Assembly: GCA_025998775.1 (NCBI GenBank)
Contig: BNWK01000083.1
Coordinates: 1-5,914, forward strand
Reading direction: 5' to 3'
DNA length: 5,914 bases
From: Alphaproteobacteria bacterium
GTDB lineage: Bacteria > Pseudomonadota > Alphaproteobacteria > UBA3830
Each line of letters starts with the position of its first letter. The first letter of the stretch is position 1. Positions 5,712 through 5,914 of the stretch are shown here, one piece after another. The notes beneath the pieces were generated by a model, which made no database searches, was not told the origin of the DNA, and saw only the letters and a program-made list of their open reading frames with translations. Both the position numbers and the translations under genes were made by a program.

Positions 5712-5914
5712 GAAAAGCAGTAGGTATTAGGCATGATCGTGGGGGGTATGGAATTCCGTAAGTCGGTAATCCATGATCGGCCGTCGAAAATCACCTATAT
5801 ATCTTTTTTAGCAGCGGCAAATGCAGCCGGTCCTAGATCACGAAATGACATTATAACTGCCCATTTTGCAGGGCGACCATTGCATGCGCCGGCCCCAGCC
5901 CCTAGACGTGGTGT
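5712..5914. other. Unassigned, more GC-rich segment to the right of the repeat array
   Basis: Composition changes visibly from A/T-rich repeats to GC-richer sequence, with a run of six G at 5741-5746, CATGATCG repeated at 5732-5739 and 5772-5779, a TATATAT at 5796-5802 and GCCGGCCCC near 5888-5896. I find no tRNA, rRNA or snRNA match and no convincing gene. It may be the element terminus, flanking host DNA or another repeat. Confidence 0.4.

Noticed and set aside
5790..5914. Possible RNA polymerase III or snRNA gene near the TATATAT and T-run
   Set aside because: No A-box/B-box pair, tRNA cloverleaf, splice-leader or snRNA core sequence could be recognised on either strand.

Overview
The window looks like part of a Maverick/Polinton-type giant DNA transposon (or a closely related integrated virus) in a eukaryotic, probably animal, nuclear genome. 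Support for this: (1) a very long minus-strand reading frame carries the 3'-5' exonuclease motifs and lineage features of a protein-primed family B DNA polymerase of the Maverick type; (2) a second minus-strand gene is best read across a short GT-AG intron of about 50 nt; (3) there is no bacterial-style ribosome binding or operon layout; (4) the non-coding parts hold A/T-rich leaders, a MITE-like inverted-repeat element and satellite-like repeats. A short-intron animal such as a nematode would fit, but the taxon cannot be fixed from the sequence alone.

Layout, right to left in the direction of transcription: 5712-5914 is an unassigned, more GC-rich stretch. 5262-5711 is a 201-bp higher-order tandem repeat. 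5120-5261 is an extremely A-rich (T-rich on the coding strand) leader. 5119-2528 encodes the N-terminal and exonuclease part of the polymerase. An in-frame TGA at 2528-2530 interrupts it, and the same frame runs on to 1730 with the third exonuclease motif, an HNH-like zinc module and the conserved segment that normally precedes polymerase motif A. A TAG, and then a MITE-like repeat (1550-1716), end the gene just where the catalytic polymerase motif should begin, so no polymerase active site is present. 1150-1473 is an intergenic region with clustered GCGTC sites and hairpins. 1149-1 is a second, 5'-complete, 3'-partial gene for an unrecognised protein with a helical N-terminus and a proline-rich, acidic C-terminal region.

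The two genes share a roughly 35-bp sequence directly abutting their start codons (A/T-rich block, then TAAAAG, then ATG plus CAGC). This suggests a common element-specific promoter or leader signal. The polymerase would replicate the element by protein priming, but this copy looks recently inactivated by two stops and a truncation. The second gene is open to the window edge and could still be expressed.
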